A model generated the notes under the pieces. It had not been told where the DNA came from. It saw only the letters and a program-made list of their open reading frames with translations, and made no database searches. A stretch of DNA of 30,746 bases, from positions 1 to 30,746 of the forward strand of contig JAYMTF010000746.1 in the NCBI GenBank assembly GCA_036897485.1. Direction: 5' to 3'. Positions 1-11,200 of the stretch are shown one piece after another. Position numbers and translations under genes: made by a program. Every line of letters begins with the position of its first letter. Position 1 is the stretch's first letter. The stretch comes from Pelargonium nanum (Eukaryota; Streptophyta; Magnoliopsida; Geraniales; Geraniaceae).

Positions 1-29
<29 letters not shown>
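1..29. repeat. AAT trinucleotide microsatellite
   Basis: About nine uninterrupted AAT units open the window, followed by an A/T-rich run. The array may continue beyond the left edge. It lies upstream of the choline-transporter-like gene and probably varies in length between individuals. Confidence 0.9.
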
Positions 30-31
<2 letters not shown>

Positions 32-564
32 TTTTAAAATGAGTCGGATCCGGATCGAACCGGGTTCATATTAGTTTTGACTTGAATAGAATTGGAGTGT
101 CTTGCACGGCCTTGCGAGCTAGCAGTAGCAGATGATAAGGTAGGGGCTTTTACCGGTCCTTTTCTTCTTTTCATCACACATCATCATCATCACCACCTAG
201 ACCAATCTCAACCGTCCACTTTCCACCTACATCACTTCTCGTACCATGCACCTCACCCACACACAAAAACAATCCATAACTCCACGTTTTTTTATTTTCA
301 CCAGACGCCTAACAATCCGCAGTCACCTACCATTCGTTCGTGCACCCAACGCGCCCCCAGGGCGCGTATAACGAAACAGACATAGAGGGTCCCACGTCTG
401 CTGAGCTCAATTTCAAAAGAAAGCAACGTAACAATAAAAGAAACTGTAAACAACATTACAACACATCAGCCAAACACAACACATCCATTTGCATATCCAA
501 TTAAACATTCCCGACGACCAGTTCGCCGCCGACGCCGCCGGAAAACGACCTCTCCGCCGCCGTA
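30..564. other. Upstream region / 5' UTR of the choline-transporter-like gene
   Basis: No gene is recognisable here. The stretch contains a CAT/CAC-rich tract near 178-200 and A/C-rich sequence typical of a plant promoter and 5' leader up to about 490, then a pyrimidine- and CCG-rich leader just before the ATG at 565. No clear TATA box stands out. The open frame at 92-385 is low-complexity and His/Thr/Pro-rich, with no family resemblance. Confidence 0.5.
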
Positions 565-3051
565 ATGGGTGCTGCAGAGCCCGTGAGACGACGAGTTTTA
601 TTTCTAATTTCGTTCATTACACCCCAAAAACAGAGCTTTTGATGCTAATAATGGAGTTTTTTTTTTGGTTTGGTCTGCTAGGTGGAAGAGAGAGAAAGTA
701 GCGACGGAGCTGAAGAGAGAGAAAGTAGTGACGGAGATGAAGAGAAGGAGAGAGAGAAGGATGTGGAAAAAGGAGGGGTGGGTTTGCCGGAAAAGGTGGC
801 CGGAGGAGGCAATGAGCCACCGGAGTTTCAGATGTCAAGGCTTGACAGGTTGAATCCGACCAACCCTCTGAGAATAGTCATCAATGGAAGAACCAGAGTT
901 GCTACTCCATCTCCTTCTCAGCCTTCTCACCTTTCTCAGCCTCGCTCCACACCAACCCCACAAGTCAGTTTTTAAATTTCCTTACAAAAGCTATTTCCAA
1001 TTTTCATGGATCTTTGAGTAATTTGTATGAAGCTGTTGTTGGGTTTTGAGATGAGTGATTTAATGTTTCTGGGTCTGTCTCTGTGTCTGAAATTAACCAC
1101 CTTTTTGCTGATTTGTTGATTTTTTTTTCTTGTGACCTCTCAGCAATCAATAACATCACTGAATTCGAGGGTGTACACGAACAGAATCTCTCTGTTTTTG
1201 TTCATTCTGCACCTGGTTGTTGCTATTGGGCTGGTTTGTTTTCTTGTCTACAAGGGAATATATGGCCTTATAGATGCATCAGATAGTATCAAGAGAAAAG
1301 AGAAAAGGGTACTTCTGTATTATCTGCCACAAGTTGAAGCTGCATCTCTTTTGAGCATCACTCTTGCCTTTTTGTGGCAAAAGGCAGTGAGGCAATGGCC
1401 TAGATTCATGATTCATTTTATTCTCTGGAGCTCTTTTATCATGTCCCTATCAGCCGGAATCCTCCTAATTTGCTTTCAAAAACCTCCCACTGATGGGGTT
1501 GGAGTTTGTTTCATAGCCTTCTCAATTGGAAATGGCTTGTATGCTTGTTGGGTCTCGCAGAGAATTGGGTTTTGCACCAAGGTTTTGATCAAGTCTCTTG
1601 AGCCTGTGTCCAAGTTTCCTGATTTGAACAGACCCACTTACTGGATGCTTGGGATAGGATTCTTGTGGATGTCCATGTGGATTTTAGCTGTGATTGGAGC
1701 CTTCAACTTCTACTATCCCGCATTGGTTATAATTGCATTGGGGTTGAGCTTGGCTTGGACCGCCGAAGTAATGAGAAATGTTGCTAATATAACGGTTAGC
1801 AGGGTTATTGCACTGTATTATCTTAGAGGAATGCAGTCTAGCACTCAGTTTTGCTTTCAAAGAGCCTTGACACTGAATCTCGGAAGTGCTTGTTTGGGGT
1901 CTCTCTTTGTTCCGACTATTGAAGCTCTGAGAATTGTAGCTAGGGGTTTGAACTTGCTTGAGGGAGAAGACGAGTTCATGTTTTCTTGTGCTCATTGCTG
2001 TCTCCACGTCATGCAGAGAATCTTCAGAAATGGCAATAGTTGGGCTTATGTGCAGGTACTTTCATAAATTTCCTTCAATTTTATTGCACTTCGTGCATTA
2101 AATTGGTTCCAAAGAATGCTTTTACAATTAAAATGGAACACTGTAGCACCATATTATGTGAAACTGATGATCTGAATATGATCAATTGATAGTATGGACC
2201 CACCATGAGTGATGGAAATTTATGAACATCCCAGTTCTTTAGCTTAAAGGAAGCAACTAGTGTTTTTGAGTTTTCTGATAAGAATTCTACAGAGTCTGGA
2301 AAATTCGAAGACAAAATTATTCATGCTTTGACTTTTTAAAGCACCTCTTTACTTGATTTCATTGTCAAAGTTGTTTAAAATTCTTGCCAACTGTGTTTAT
2401 TTCTGTATTTAACCATAGACGTATCAGCTCAACTATCTACATTTCTTTGCTTTACCCCATTGAATTGTTTAGCATTTGAACAGTATTTGAATCCTGATTG
2501 ATATCTTCTTGATTATATAATTGTTAAAGATAGCTGCGTATGGGAAAGGTTTTGTGAGGGCGTCACAAGACACGTGGGAGCTCTTCGAGAAGCAAAAAAT
2601 GGTAGAAATAGTAGATTCCGACATAACCAGTGCAGTATGCTTCCTCACGGGTGTGTGCAGTGGCTCTATATGTGTCATAGTTGTGGCTTCTTGGACCGCA
2701 AGAGTTCACCAGGGCTTTACAGCTACTATCTCGCTTCTAGCGTTTTTCATCGGATACCTCATGGTTGGTACTAGCAGCCTTAAATTGACCAGTCTCGTCT
2801 TTTATTTATCAACTTGTCGAATAGTTTATTGCTAAAGCTCAACTAACCGAATCTTTTTATGATTGGTGCACCAGACAAGGATTGCCATGGCATTGCCTCA
2901 CGCCTGTGTGGGATGCTACTATGCCTGTTATGCAGAGAACCCGGAGAACAGGCTGTTTGATAAAACAATCAAGGATCGTCTCAACTTGATAGAGAGTGGC
3001 AGAGATGTGGTTGTGCCCACCCCTAGAGTCCCAAGGAGGTTCACAACATAA
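565..3051 (+). CDS. Choline transporter-like (CTL/PNS1-type) multi-pass membrane protein
   Basis: Coding exons are 565-582, 682-963, 1144-2055, 2530-2763 and 2875-3051, all joined in phase 0, giving 540 residues. The first exon encodes only MGAAEP. It is needed because an in-frame TAG (679-681) lies immediately before the second exon and doubles as its AG acceptor. Residues 1 to about 110 are a charged Glu/Lys/Ser-rich, then Pro/Ser-rich cytosolic tail containing LNPTNPLRIVING. The rest carries about 9-10 hydrophobic segments, the first at about residues 115-136, with family-like blocks such as AEVMRNVANITVSRVIALYY and a C-terminal MTRIAMALPHACVGCYY stretch across the last junction. It resembles Arabidopsis At4g38640, of similar length. 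Family members are annotated as plasma-membrane or endomembrane choline or solute transporters; the substrate in plants is inferred, not shown. The family call is firm and the micro-exon start is very likely. Confidence 0.9.
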
Positions 3052-3844
3052 GCTCATGAATGATCATCTCATGGTTTTGCACAAAATTTGTATGGCTTGG
3101 AGGCTTTTGTTGTGACATGTACAAGACTGAAGACTCAAGGTCATTTTTAGCCTCCATGGACCATGGAGATGGGCTCAACCTTGGCTGACCAAATGAGAGA
3201 AGATGAAGGTGGAAGGTGAGTCATTGTATGGTGTTGTTGGGAAGAGAAATGTGGAGAGCCCACTAAATGTAGAAGACAACAACAGAGTGGCTGTTTTGGA
3301 CAGTGCAAATATACTTTTGGGATATTCCATGTGGAATACTTCCACCACATTATTTTATTACTTCCATTTTTGTATGATAAAACCCATTATTCTTCTTATT
3401 TTAACTGTATTTATTGATGTAGAATCTCACCTAAGTTGCTTACTTGCATTTCCAACTTCTCTGGTCAAGAAACCATAAGTGGGTTCTCACTGTTTAGAAA
3501 TTGGACTACCCAAATCTCTTACACTCCTTTGTCTAAAAAAACGTACATTTATTTTGACAAGTAGTGTTCGAATATTATTAATAATTCATATAACAAATTA
3601 TATTCCAAAAACTGAGGGCTATTTTGTAGAACATGTAATTAACATTTAGGCATAAAAAAGGAGCCCACCAAGTCCGACCTTGTCTTGAAGACTCCACCTA
3701 CCCACAAGGACATCTATATATAGGGTTGGTAGCTCTGTTTTTTATAGTCCATAAAAGCCACCAGGGTTCAGTTTTTGGAATATCAGACACTTTATAAAAA
3801 TAGAAAAAATATATATATTTAACATTTTACTTATAATATGATTT
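3052..3844. other. 3' UTR and downstream intergenic DNA of the CTL gene
   Basis: The first roughly 400 bases read like a transcribed 3' UTR. Beyond about 3480 the sequence becomes strongly A/T-rich with no coding potential. A short TATATATAG stretch at about 3715 has no evident gene downstream. Confidence 0.4.
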
Positions 3845-3965
3845 TTTTTAGATTACATGCATGTCAATTTTTTTTATTTATCACTGAGCGTAACAATCGA
3901 TGCTCGAATTTAAGACCTTCAAAGAAGCAAACGTCTTAAACAACTTGCCTCGTTGATAGTTGTTA
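3845..3965 (-). mobile_element. Possible degenerate tRNA-derived SINE
   Basis: Read on the minus strand, the stretch has a tRNA-like order. A segment like GGCAAGTTGTTTAAGAC recalls a polymerase III A box, about 30 nt later AAATTCGAGCATC resembles the B box (GGTTCGANNCC), and an A-rich tail follows (TAAATAAAAAAAATT). The order and spacing fit plant SINEs, but both boxes have mismatches and I saw no clear target-site duplication. It could be another retro-derived fragment. Confidence 0.35.
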
Positions 3966-6013
3966 TTACGTAAATGTCATTTGTTTGATGGTGTTATATT
4001 CCAAGTTGCTCTATGATATATGAACAAGATTTCGACAAGTTCCTTCAATATTCGGAGATAGTTCTTATTGTTTAATTCAATATTAGATATATCATTTTTC
4101 CAATCATGTATGCTATGCTGGATGACTAGATCATGTGAAGCAAAAGGCATGCGCTTCTAAACATTTTAGTATTTGTTTTTACGGAAAGGACCAAATTTAT
4201 ATAATATATACAGAAATGTCTACGTATAGAATTAGAATAGGTATAAAAATAGAAAAGCAAATAATATCAAAAGGTTTATTATTGATAGTAACAGCCACCA
4301 AAATGGGCTTCATATCACATCATTGATATGAATATTATTATTATGAGCAATCCTCAAATAAGATTCGATCTTGTAGTGGGTACCATAATTGTATCACCTT
4401 TAGTTTCATCTACATTGTCTCATTATCTAACATTGTTTTCCATATCTTTTAAAAGCCAGTTTACTATTTGTGCTGTCATTACCTTTTTAAATTCAACAAA
4501 ATAATTCAAATTTTACCCTACACATCTATCCATTACAGTCCTAGGATTACCAAAATTTCAATTGTCATGACAAGAAATTATAATCTAAACATTAGCAACA
4601 AAATTCTCATTCCTTCCAATCAAAATAGCTGAAGGAACAAGATTGCCATTTTAGGGAAAGGTATGAAAAATCATCAAAGCTTAAACACCTCATAAGCTGA
4701 GAAAAACATTGGGCAACAAAACAATGACTCAACAAAGCCACATTCAAAGAAGAAAAGAAAAATCCTTGATCAGTAAACAAAGAGACTAAAGGCACAAAGG
4801 GAAAAAATTGGGTCACTACTCTCTACCAGTCATTCATCACAAGCAAAAGTTCCTTTCACATGATGTAAACAGCAGCTTCATTGGCTAAACTTGTTCAAAT
4901 AACTCCCTGCTAGAGCTGGCAGATATCATTGTGTTGAAAGTCTAAAGATAGCAACTTTCAACTCAAACCATAGGTCTCTCACAGAGCAGAAAGGATTGCA
5001 AGAACTGGAACATTCGAGTTCCTATCTATGCATACCAAAACTAACTAAGAAAAGCAATCAACTACCAACTCTTCTATCCGATTACTATTTCAGATCTCCT
5101 ACACTCCTGCTGAATGAACCAGCATTACCCAAGTATTGTATGTTGATTTCATAAAAGCAACACAGTACCAATAAGCAATATAATAACAAAATACACAAGA
5201 CATAAGCTTAACAGGAAGGTTATCCACTACAAGTAATCAAGTATTTAATTGCAATTTCATTGCATGGTTCCTTGAAAAATGATAATAAAAAAAAATTAGA
5301 CATTTGATGAAGAAAACTGATCATTCCAAAACTAGAAGTATCAGTTATGTATCAGCAACTAGATAATTAAAAACACAGCTTAAGTGCAATGTCATTCATT
5401 ATGAGTAACCAAGTAGTTAGATGAAGTTTTATGTTAACTTTTACGATAATGGAAGAAATTGCACAACAATCTTTCCCACCTAAATAACTCGTAACTCACA
5501 ATAATCACACTAGAGGTGGAAAACCAATGTACAAAGCAAGAAACAAAAGTAGATGCACTATGGTAGATAAATCACATCCAACTCTTGAGTAGCAAAGTGG
5601 CACTTTTATATCCTGATCTTAATTCTGTCTCAGGAAAACCAGAGCTTTTCTAATTGTTAGTTCTCGCAAACTCCATCACTATAATAAAGTAATTTTGAAT
5701 AGAAGGAACCTACCTTACAAGGTCAGGCTAAGAATACAACAGAGAAAGCAAATTATCATCCAAATAGTCATACCCACCTCAAAAACCTTTTACCTATACA
5801 ATTAAGTCATTCTATGTGTGGTTGTATCTAGATCCTTACTTTTGCAATTGGGGCAACTCCCAACAATTTACAAGCCTTCTATGCTTGTTAATTTTTCTTA
5901 TTTTCGTTTTTACTTTTTATCACTGGTCTTGTAATGCAACGATTGAAAAACAAACTTACTTAAAAAGAGGCAAAGACAGCACACAACATCAGAGTGTTAT
6001 TCTCATGTTGTGT
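3966..6013. other. Gene-poor intergenic stretch
   Basis: No protein-coding gene is recognisable on either strand. Open frames here (4135-4326, 4607-4816, 5816-6031) are short and unlike any family. The sequence could be spacer, or in part a spliced 3' UTR of NAA10, since the nearest gene on the minus strand points into it. Confidence 0.5.
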
Positions 6014-6241
6014 GCAACCTTATTCCATTGATGCAAAGATAAAAATAAATATTTAATTTCACAAATTAAATAGAAAATTCTAAATCTTTAACCAATTTCC
6101 CCAAAAAATTCTCTGTTGCCCCAACTAGCAACCTTATTCCATTGATGCAAAGATAAAAATAAATATTTAATTTCACAAATTAAATAGAAAATCCTAGATC
6201 TTTAACCAATTTCCCCAAAAAATTCTCTGTTGCCCCAACTA
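6014..6241. repeat. 114-bp tandem duplication, two copies
   Basis: Copy 1 is 6014-6127 and copy 2 is 6128-6241. They abut directly and both run from GCAACCTTATTCC to GTTGCCCCAACTA. By eye they differ at two positions (AATTCTAAAT versus AATCCTAGAT), so the duplication is recent. No function is apparent. It lies downstream of NAA10. Confidence 0.95.
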
Positions 6242-6826
6242 ATACATTCATGAGTCAGGACTCTTACATGAGCATGGCTCTTCCAATTATAATCCAACCA
6301 CATAAGGTTTCCTCAGCAACACAATGAATATTTGAATTTCGCATCAACACCAATGAACATATAATTATTCACAACAACAAATCAAATATGCATGCGATGA
6401 ATTAAGTGATACAGATTCAAACTAACCACTAAAGGTCTCTCAACCAAATAGAAAGCAAGCAGCAGTCAACTTCAAATGGAAAACACTTCTAAAGGCTTTA
6501 GCAGAAGGAAACATGATTGCATAACATACTAAAAGCATGCCCATAGAACAGGCACTGTACTCAATTCAAAATGCAATCCAACACAGAAAACTAACAAGCA
6601 AAAGAAGAAGAAATAAATAGACAAAATGGTACACATCATTGGTCAAATCACGTATAACTATAGTTCAAGGCCAAAAACTGATAGAAACAATCCATATAAC
6701 CCCGCACATAATGATAATGGCATTAGAATCAAACTACAAATAGTAATTAGATAAAATACAATCCAACAAAACAAAGCCAGAAGCCACATGAATCAATCCC
6801 CAATGGCGGGGAATTTACCTTCCACA
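6242..6826. other. Downstream / 3' UTR region of NAA10
   Basis: This is A/T-rich DNA without a gene. Just after the NAA10 stop, the minus strand carries GGAAG followed by GTAAATTCC (about 6808-6822), which would work as a splice donor and could start a 3' UTR intron. Nothing else stands out. Confidence 0.35.
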
Positions 6827-7485
6827 TCAACCAGCTTTGGAGGAATTGGCTTTAGCTTCAGCAGGCTTAGCCTCGCCGGAGCAACAGCCACCAGCATGGT
6901 GGTGATGGTGGTGGTGCTGGTGTCCATGACCCTGCTTCCCCTTGAGCTGCTTCCTCATATCATAAGCATCTTCCCCATCAGCATAGTACTTGGCCTCAAT
7001 ATCATGAATCTTATAGCCCAGCGTCTCAGTGTACAAATTGAAAGCAGCCCGATTGCTCTTCCTCACGTGCAAAGAAACGTACTCAGCCCCATAAACCTAC
7101 AATTCAAAATTTCAAGAGGAAATCAATTCAAAACACAATCGATAATAAAATGTTAACATTTTAGGCGTGGTTTGCTTTAGGGTACCTGTTCCATGGCGTT
7201 TTGGGCGGCGCTCATGAGCTTGGTGGCGAGGCCGAGCTTGCGATGGGTACGGAGGACAGCGAGAGAGGTGATGTGGCCGTGGCACTCGTTGGTCTCCTCC
7301 TCCATCTTGGCGAGGACGTAGCCGACGATGCGGCCGTTGTAGTCTTCGGCGACGTAGAGGAGTTGGGGCCAGGAGAGGATGTGGTAGAAGTAGTACTTCA
7401 TCTGGTAGTTCTCGGGGAGGCAGAACAAGTTGCAGGCTTGCATCGCCAGAAGGTCATCAATGGTGGCCTTGCGTATGCACACCAT
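6827..7485 (-). CDS. NAA10: N-alpha-acetyltransferase 10, NatA catalytic subunit
   Basis: Exon 1 is 7485-7186 and exon 2 is 7096-6827, joined in phase 0 across an 89-bp intron, giving 189 residues. This is the GNAT-fold catalytic subunit of NatA, which with NAA15 at the ribosome acetylates N-termini exposed after Met removal (Ser, Ala, Thr, Gly and similar) using acetyl-CoA. Residues 79-86 (RTHRKLGLA region) form the R/Q-x-x-G-x-G/A acetyl-CoA loop; here the last position is Ala, as in plant NAA10. The stretches [10 protein letters not shown] and [10 protein letters not shown] are strongly conserved. The tail after residue 155 is His-rich (seven consecutive His) followed by GGCCSGEAK, as in the Arabidopsis protein (about 192 residues). 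The ATG at 7485 is the first in frame and starts MVCIRKAT, matching the family. The leader carries telo-box and AAAGCCCA motifs typical of translation-related genes. Confidence 0.97.
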
Positions 7486-7502
7486 GATTGCTGGTCCGAT
7501 TC

Positions 7503-7513
7503 TAGGGTTAGGG
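7503..7513 (-). promoter_or_regulatory. Telo-box (double AACCCTA) in the NAA10 leader
   Basis: The minus strand reads CCCTAACCCTA, ending 17 nt before the NAA10 start codon. Telo boxes are known elements of plant ribosomal-protein and translation-factor promoters and leaders. Given how close it is to the ATG, it is probably within the transcribed leader. Confidence 0.55.
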
Positions 7514-7602
7514 TCTGGTCTGGTCTGCTTTCTTGAAGACGAAGAGCAAGCCACTCACAAGAACGAATGTGAAGACAACGCCTAATTTTAGTTTTGTGTT
7601 CA

Positions 7603-7628
7603 TGGGCTTTGATATTTTCGTGGGCTTT
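7603..7628 (-). promoter_or_regulatory. Paired AAAGCCCA (site II-like) elements of NAA10
   Basis: AAAGCCCA occurs on the minus strand at 7610-7603 and 7628-7621, 18 bp apart and about 120-145 bp upstream of the ATG. Related GCCCA elements paired with telo boxes drive growth-linked expression of plant ribosomal-protein genes. That NAA10 shares this control is inferred. Confidence 0.5.
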
Positions 7629-8227
7629 CAAATTTTCGTGCCATGTCAGCACAAACAATTTTTTATAAAATAAGATGGTCCGAAATCTCAGTCACGATCT
7701 ATTGGCTGAGACTCTCGGTCAAGACACAAAACAAATAGACCTAGGCAGCCGCACCGTGCCCACAAATTCATTCGGTATGTATATTAATTGATGTTGTGTC
7801 ATCGACATGAATTTATTAGCAGAAAGTCTCAGCCGCCGGTTTATTTAATAGTCTCCTTAAGCACCACCAATGAAACAAAGAACACGGCGTGTTCATGCAT
7901 TTAGAAAGTTTCATAGTTTTGAATATTGTTTCACATTGCCTCTTTGCCGACTGTATAAGGTTGGATTTATGGGTTTAAGAAGAGAACTAACAACTAACAG
8001 AGTGACGCTTCCACTAGGAGGTGAGAAACGCAGGCCTTTACGTGTCTGTTGTCCCGTCGCTTGTAAAAAAAAAACATTGTTTCACATTGCTATGATAAAT
8101 TATATATGAAATTTAAAGTTGGCTACAACACTTGTTATTCATGGAGAAGTCTTCTATTCAAATTTCTATTGTACAACATTTTATGACTACAACAATCAAC
8201 ACCTACAATACAAACAGCTCACTGAAG
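7629..8227. other. Intergenic DNA between NAA10 and the F-box/WD40 gene
   Basis: No gene is seen. The short open frame at 7870-8109 has no recognisable features. The section at 7680-7850 repeats short CTCAG-containing words (for example TCTCAGTCACG and GTCTCAGCCGCC), but I could not define an element with ends. The right part includes the 3' UTR of the F-box gene. Confidence 0.4.
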
Positions 8228-11200
8228 CTACTTCCTGAATTTCCACATTCTGATGTACTTGCCATTGTGTGTGGTTACAACCTTCTTCATTCCAACAGCC
8301 AAACATGTGATGGGAGGTCGACTTCTTCTCGGAATGCTGTCAATCTGGATATCGTTCCCAATCCTTCTTCCTCTCCTCCTCTCGATCACTCTGTCCGCCT
8401 TTCCACGAGGGCTTGACATCATCTCATCGTCCATGACACATTTTGACACTACTTCTCCTGTATTCTGACTCATAACTCGGACTATCCCGTCTATTCCACC
8501 AACTACTAAGGTTGATGTGTCATTTTGCAGGTGTTGCATAGAATACACAACGTTACTACTCACTCGTGTCTTCCATAACATTCTCATTTTCCTGCAAATT
8601 GTAACATAATTGTCTCAATCAAACACTAGCAGTAATAACAATAGCATGCCCACCACAAGATTGGCATTTGGCTTGCTCAAAAAATATGAAACCTCAAGAA
8701 AGATACATGCGCGTTTTGATAAAGAGATAAGAATCTCGTGAAGTGCTAGGGGCTTTCTTTCTCAACCTAGCTACTTTATTCACTATGCGTAGAATAGCTG
8801 AGAACCCTCTAAAAATTCAAGGATCATTTTGGAATTGAAAAAAAATCACGGACTATTTTGTAGTGCCCATAGTTCAGAGATCAATTTTTTAAAAACTAGC
8901 GTCGCGCCAAGATTCAAACTTGTGACTGCTGGGTTTACAAAGCTATGATACCAAGTGATAAACCAACTCAACTAAAAGCTCTATTATTTGTATACTAACA
9001 ATTTGAATAACAGGTGAGAATAAAATGTTCAATATATCAGACAGATTTAGCTCTGAAAAAAGTTGAAAATCATGAAAGAAAACTGAAGGCGAGATCTTTA
9101 TCCCCATACCTCAGGTCCCAACAAGATGCAAATCCACTAGTTGATCCAGCAAACACTAAATGAGAACAAGGGTTGTAACACAAGGTCTCTATGCCTGTGG
9201 ACAGAATTGAAATTAAATTAATTCACCTAAAATTGAGCCATAATGCTTTCATGAATTTAGTACAAATCAAGCAGAAAAATAATAGCAAATTGCACAAAAT
9301 TTCTCGGCATCCTATTTCATTCCTCAGGAGTACATGACATAGGCTGAAAAGATTAATAATGATAGTCAGCCATTTATTAACAAATAAACAATGTACGAAG
9401 TGTGTAATCATGGCATCCATTCAAGGACCTGGAATTGAGCTTAAGAGAGATCTTAAATGGGCAACAAACAAAGGGAGCAACACTTAAAGGTACCAATCTT
9501 CTTATTACTCTTCTATACAGTAACACATATAGATGAATAAATAAATATGGAAAGGCAGTAAATAAATAAATCAAAGTTGAGAATGAGAGGATAATGCTCA
9601 GTACAAGAAAGCAAACACTTATAAGAGATGAAGCAACTTGGCAAGATATGTGAAATGAAGTATAAACATAATGATAATGCAGTGGTGTTTTGAAGGCATT
9701 CCTAAGCATGCAAGATAACCTGTGAAATCAGCTGGCTTTAACGTAGCTACTTGTTGATCAGAAGAAAGACTAGATACAGTGATACTGCCAAGTGAGGAGC
9801 CACTAATTATACAATGATCCTCGCTCAAGCATAAGCATGTCGATGACCCAGCATGCATCCTGCACAGACATCAACATCATATCAAGTGCACAACTCATGA
9901 TTTCATGTCCTAAAGAGACAACTAGATATAACTAGAACTCAAGAAAGTAGCATAAAATCACTTCTCCTGATTCAGTATTCTTATAAAAGCCACATTTGTA
10001 CTTGTGAAAATACCCACATAGTATATGCATGCACAGATTCAAATGCATTATTTATACCAAGAAGCATTTCTCAATTCTTTGACTCAAATGTTACAATTCG
10101 CATATTTACTATAAATTTCATGTTCAAATGAAGTCATGAGAAAGAATACCATTGGCTCGTAATGAACTAATCTGATTTACTGTAACAAACTAATAATGAA
10201 GTGGCCTGTACTTATAGTCCCTTAAAGCAACTATGACCGCTTTCAGGCAAAATGTACAAAGCCAATTTCCTCAACGTTGGGATTATGTGTTCCATCTCAG
10301 GGTATAATATGTTGAAGCCAATCAGCCCCATTAAGACCTAATGGCTTATTTTTCCTTCCCAATAAATGCGCAAGGTTGACAATGATAATGACACAATTTT
10401 GACAAAATGTAAATACCTAATAATTCGAGAACATTTCCTACTGTACATATCAAATACACGAGCTGTGCCATCCTCACACCCAACCACAGCCTCTGGATCA
10501 ACATAACTGTAAACAGAACTAGAGATGATTAGTTAACAATGCATATCTTCGAAATGGATATTAGCATGCCAAATGATTGTGATTGAGAATAAAAATTGTG
10601 CATGGATCGAGACATAATCGATTACTATACAACGAACATCTTTTCAGTTTCCTTTATGCATGTAACGAACACTAATTTTAGCCAAAAAAATAGTTTATAG
10701 ACAAAATATTGGGAAGAATCTGAGCCTGGTCCAAGGTTAAACAATATGCACCTAACAGACAACAAAAGTAATAATCAGACTTTCCTTAAGCACATATGGT
10801 ACAAGATATGAAGTAATTAATCAGAAAGCCCCTCAGTGTTTACCGTGCATATATTCTTATTTTTCATCTAACATAATATAGAAATAATGCTTTTAAACAA
10901 CTAAAAGAATATGTCCACGCACCGCATACATAAGCCTTTTGAATATGTGCTTTCATGCGGAGGAAATATACTTCTTTTTCCATTGCGCCTCCATATGCAT
11001 ACACGATTGCCAACCAAACCTACAATCTAAACAAGGATATTTGATCAACTCCAGAAATTACACTCTGAACAAAGCTAACACATTTAAAATATCAAAGCTA
11101 TCTATAATAAAGCAATAACATATCATCCTCCAGGTCACTGGTTCCAATCCTCATACTTGCTGTGACAACTGCCCAAAAAAAAGTATTATCCTATACATCA

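Noticed and set aside
92..385. 97-codon frame with a His-rich stretch at the left end
   Set aside because: It translates a CAT/CAC simple repeat and low-complexity promoter DNA, with no homology and no continuation into the CTL gene frame.
6014..6241. CRISPR-like direct repeats
   Set aside because: There are only two abutting 114-bp copies with no spacers, in a plant genome. It is an ordinary tandem duplication.
6788..7156. 122-codon plus-strand frame opposite NAA10 exon 2
   Set aside because: It is a shadow of the conserved NAA10 coding exon; the repeats of Val/Met come from the reverse complement of the His codons.
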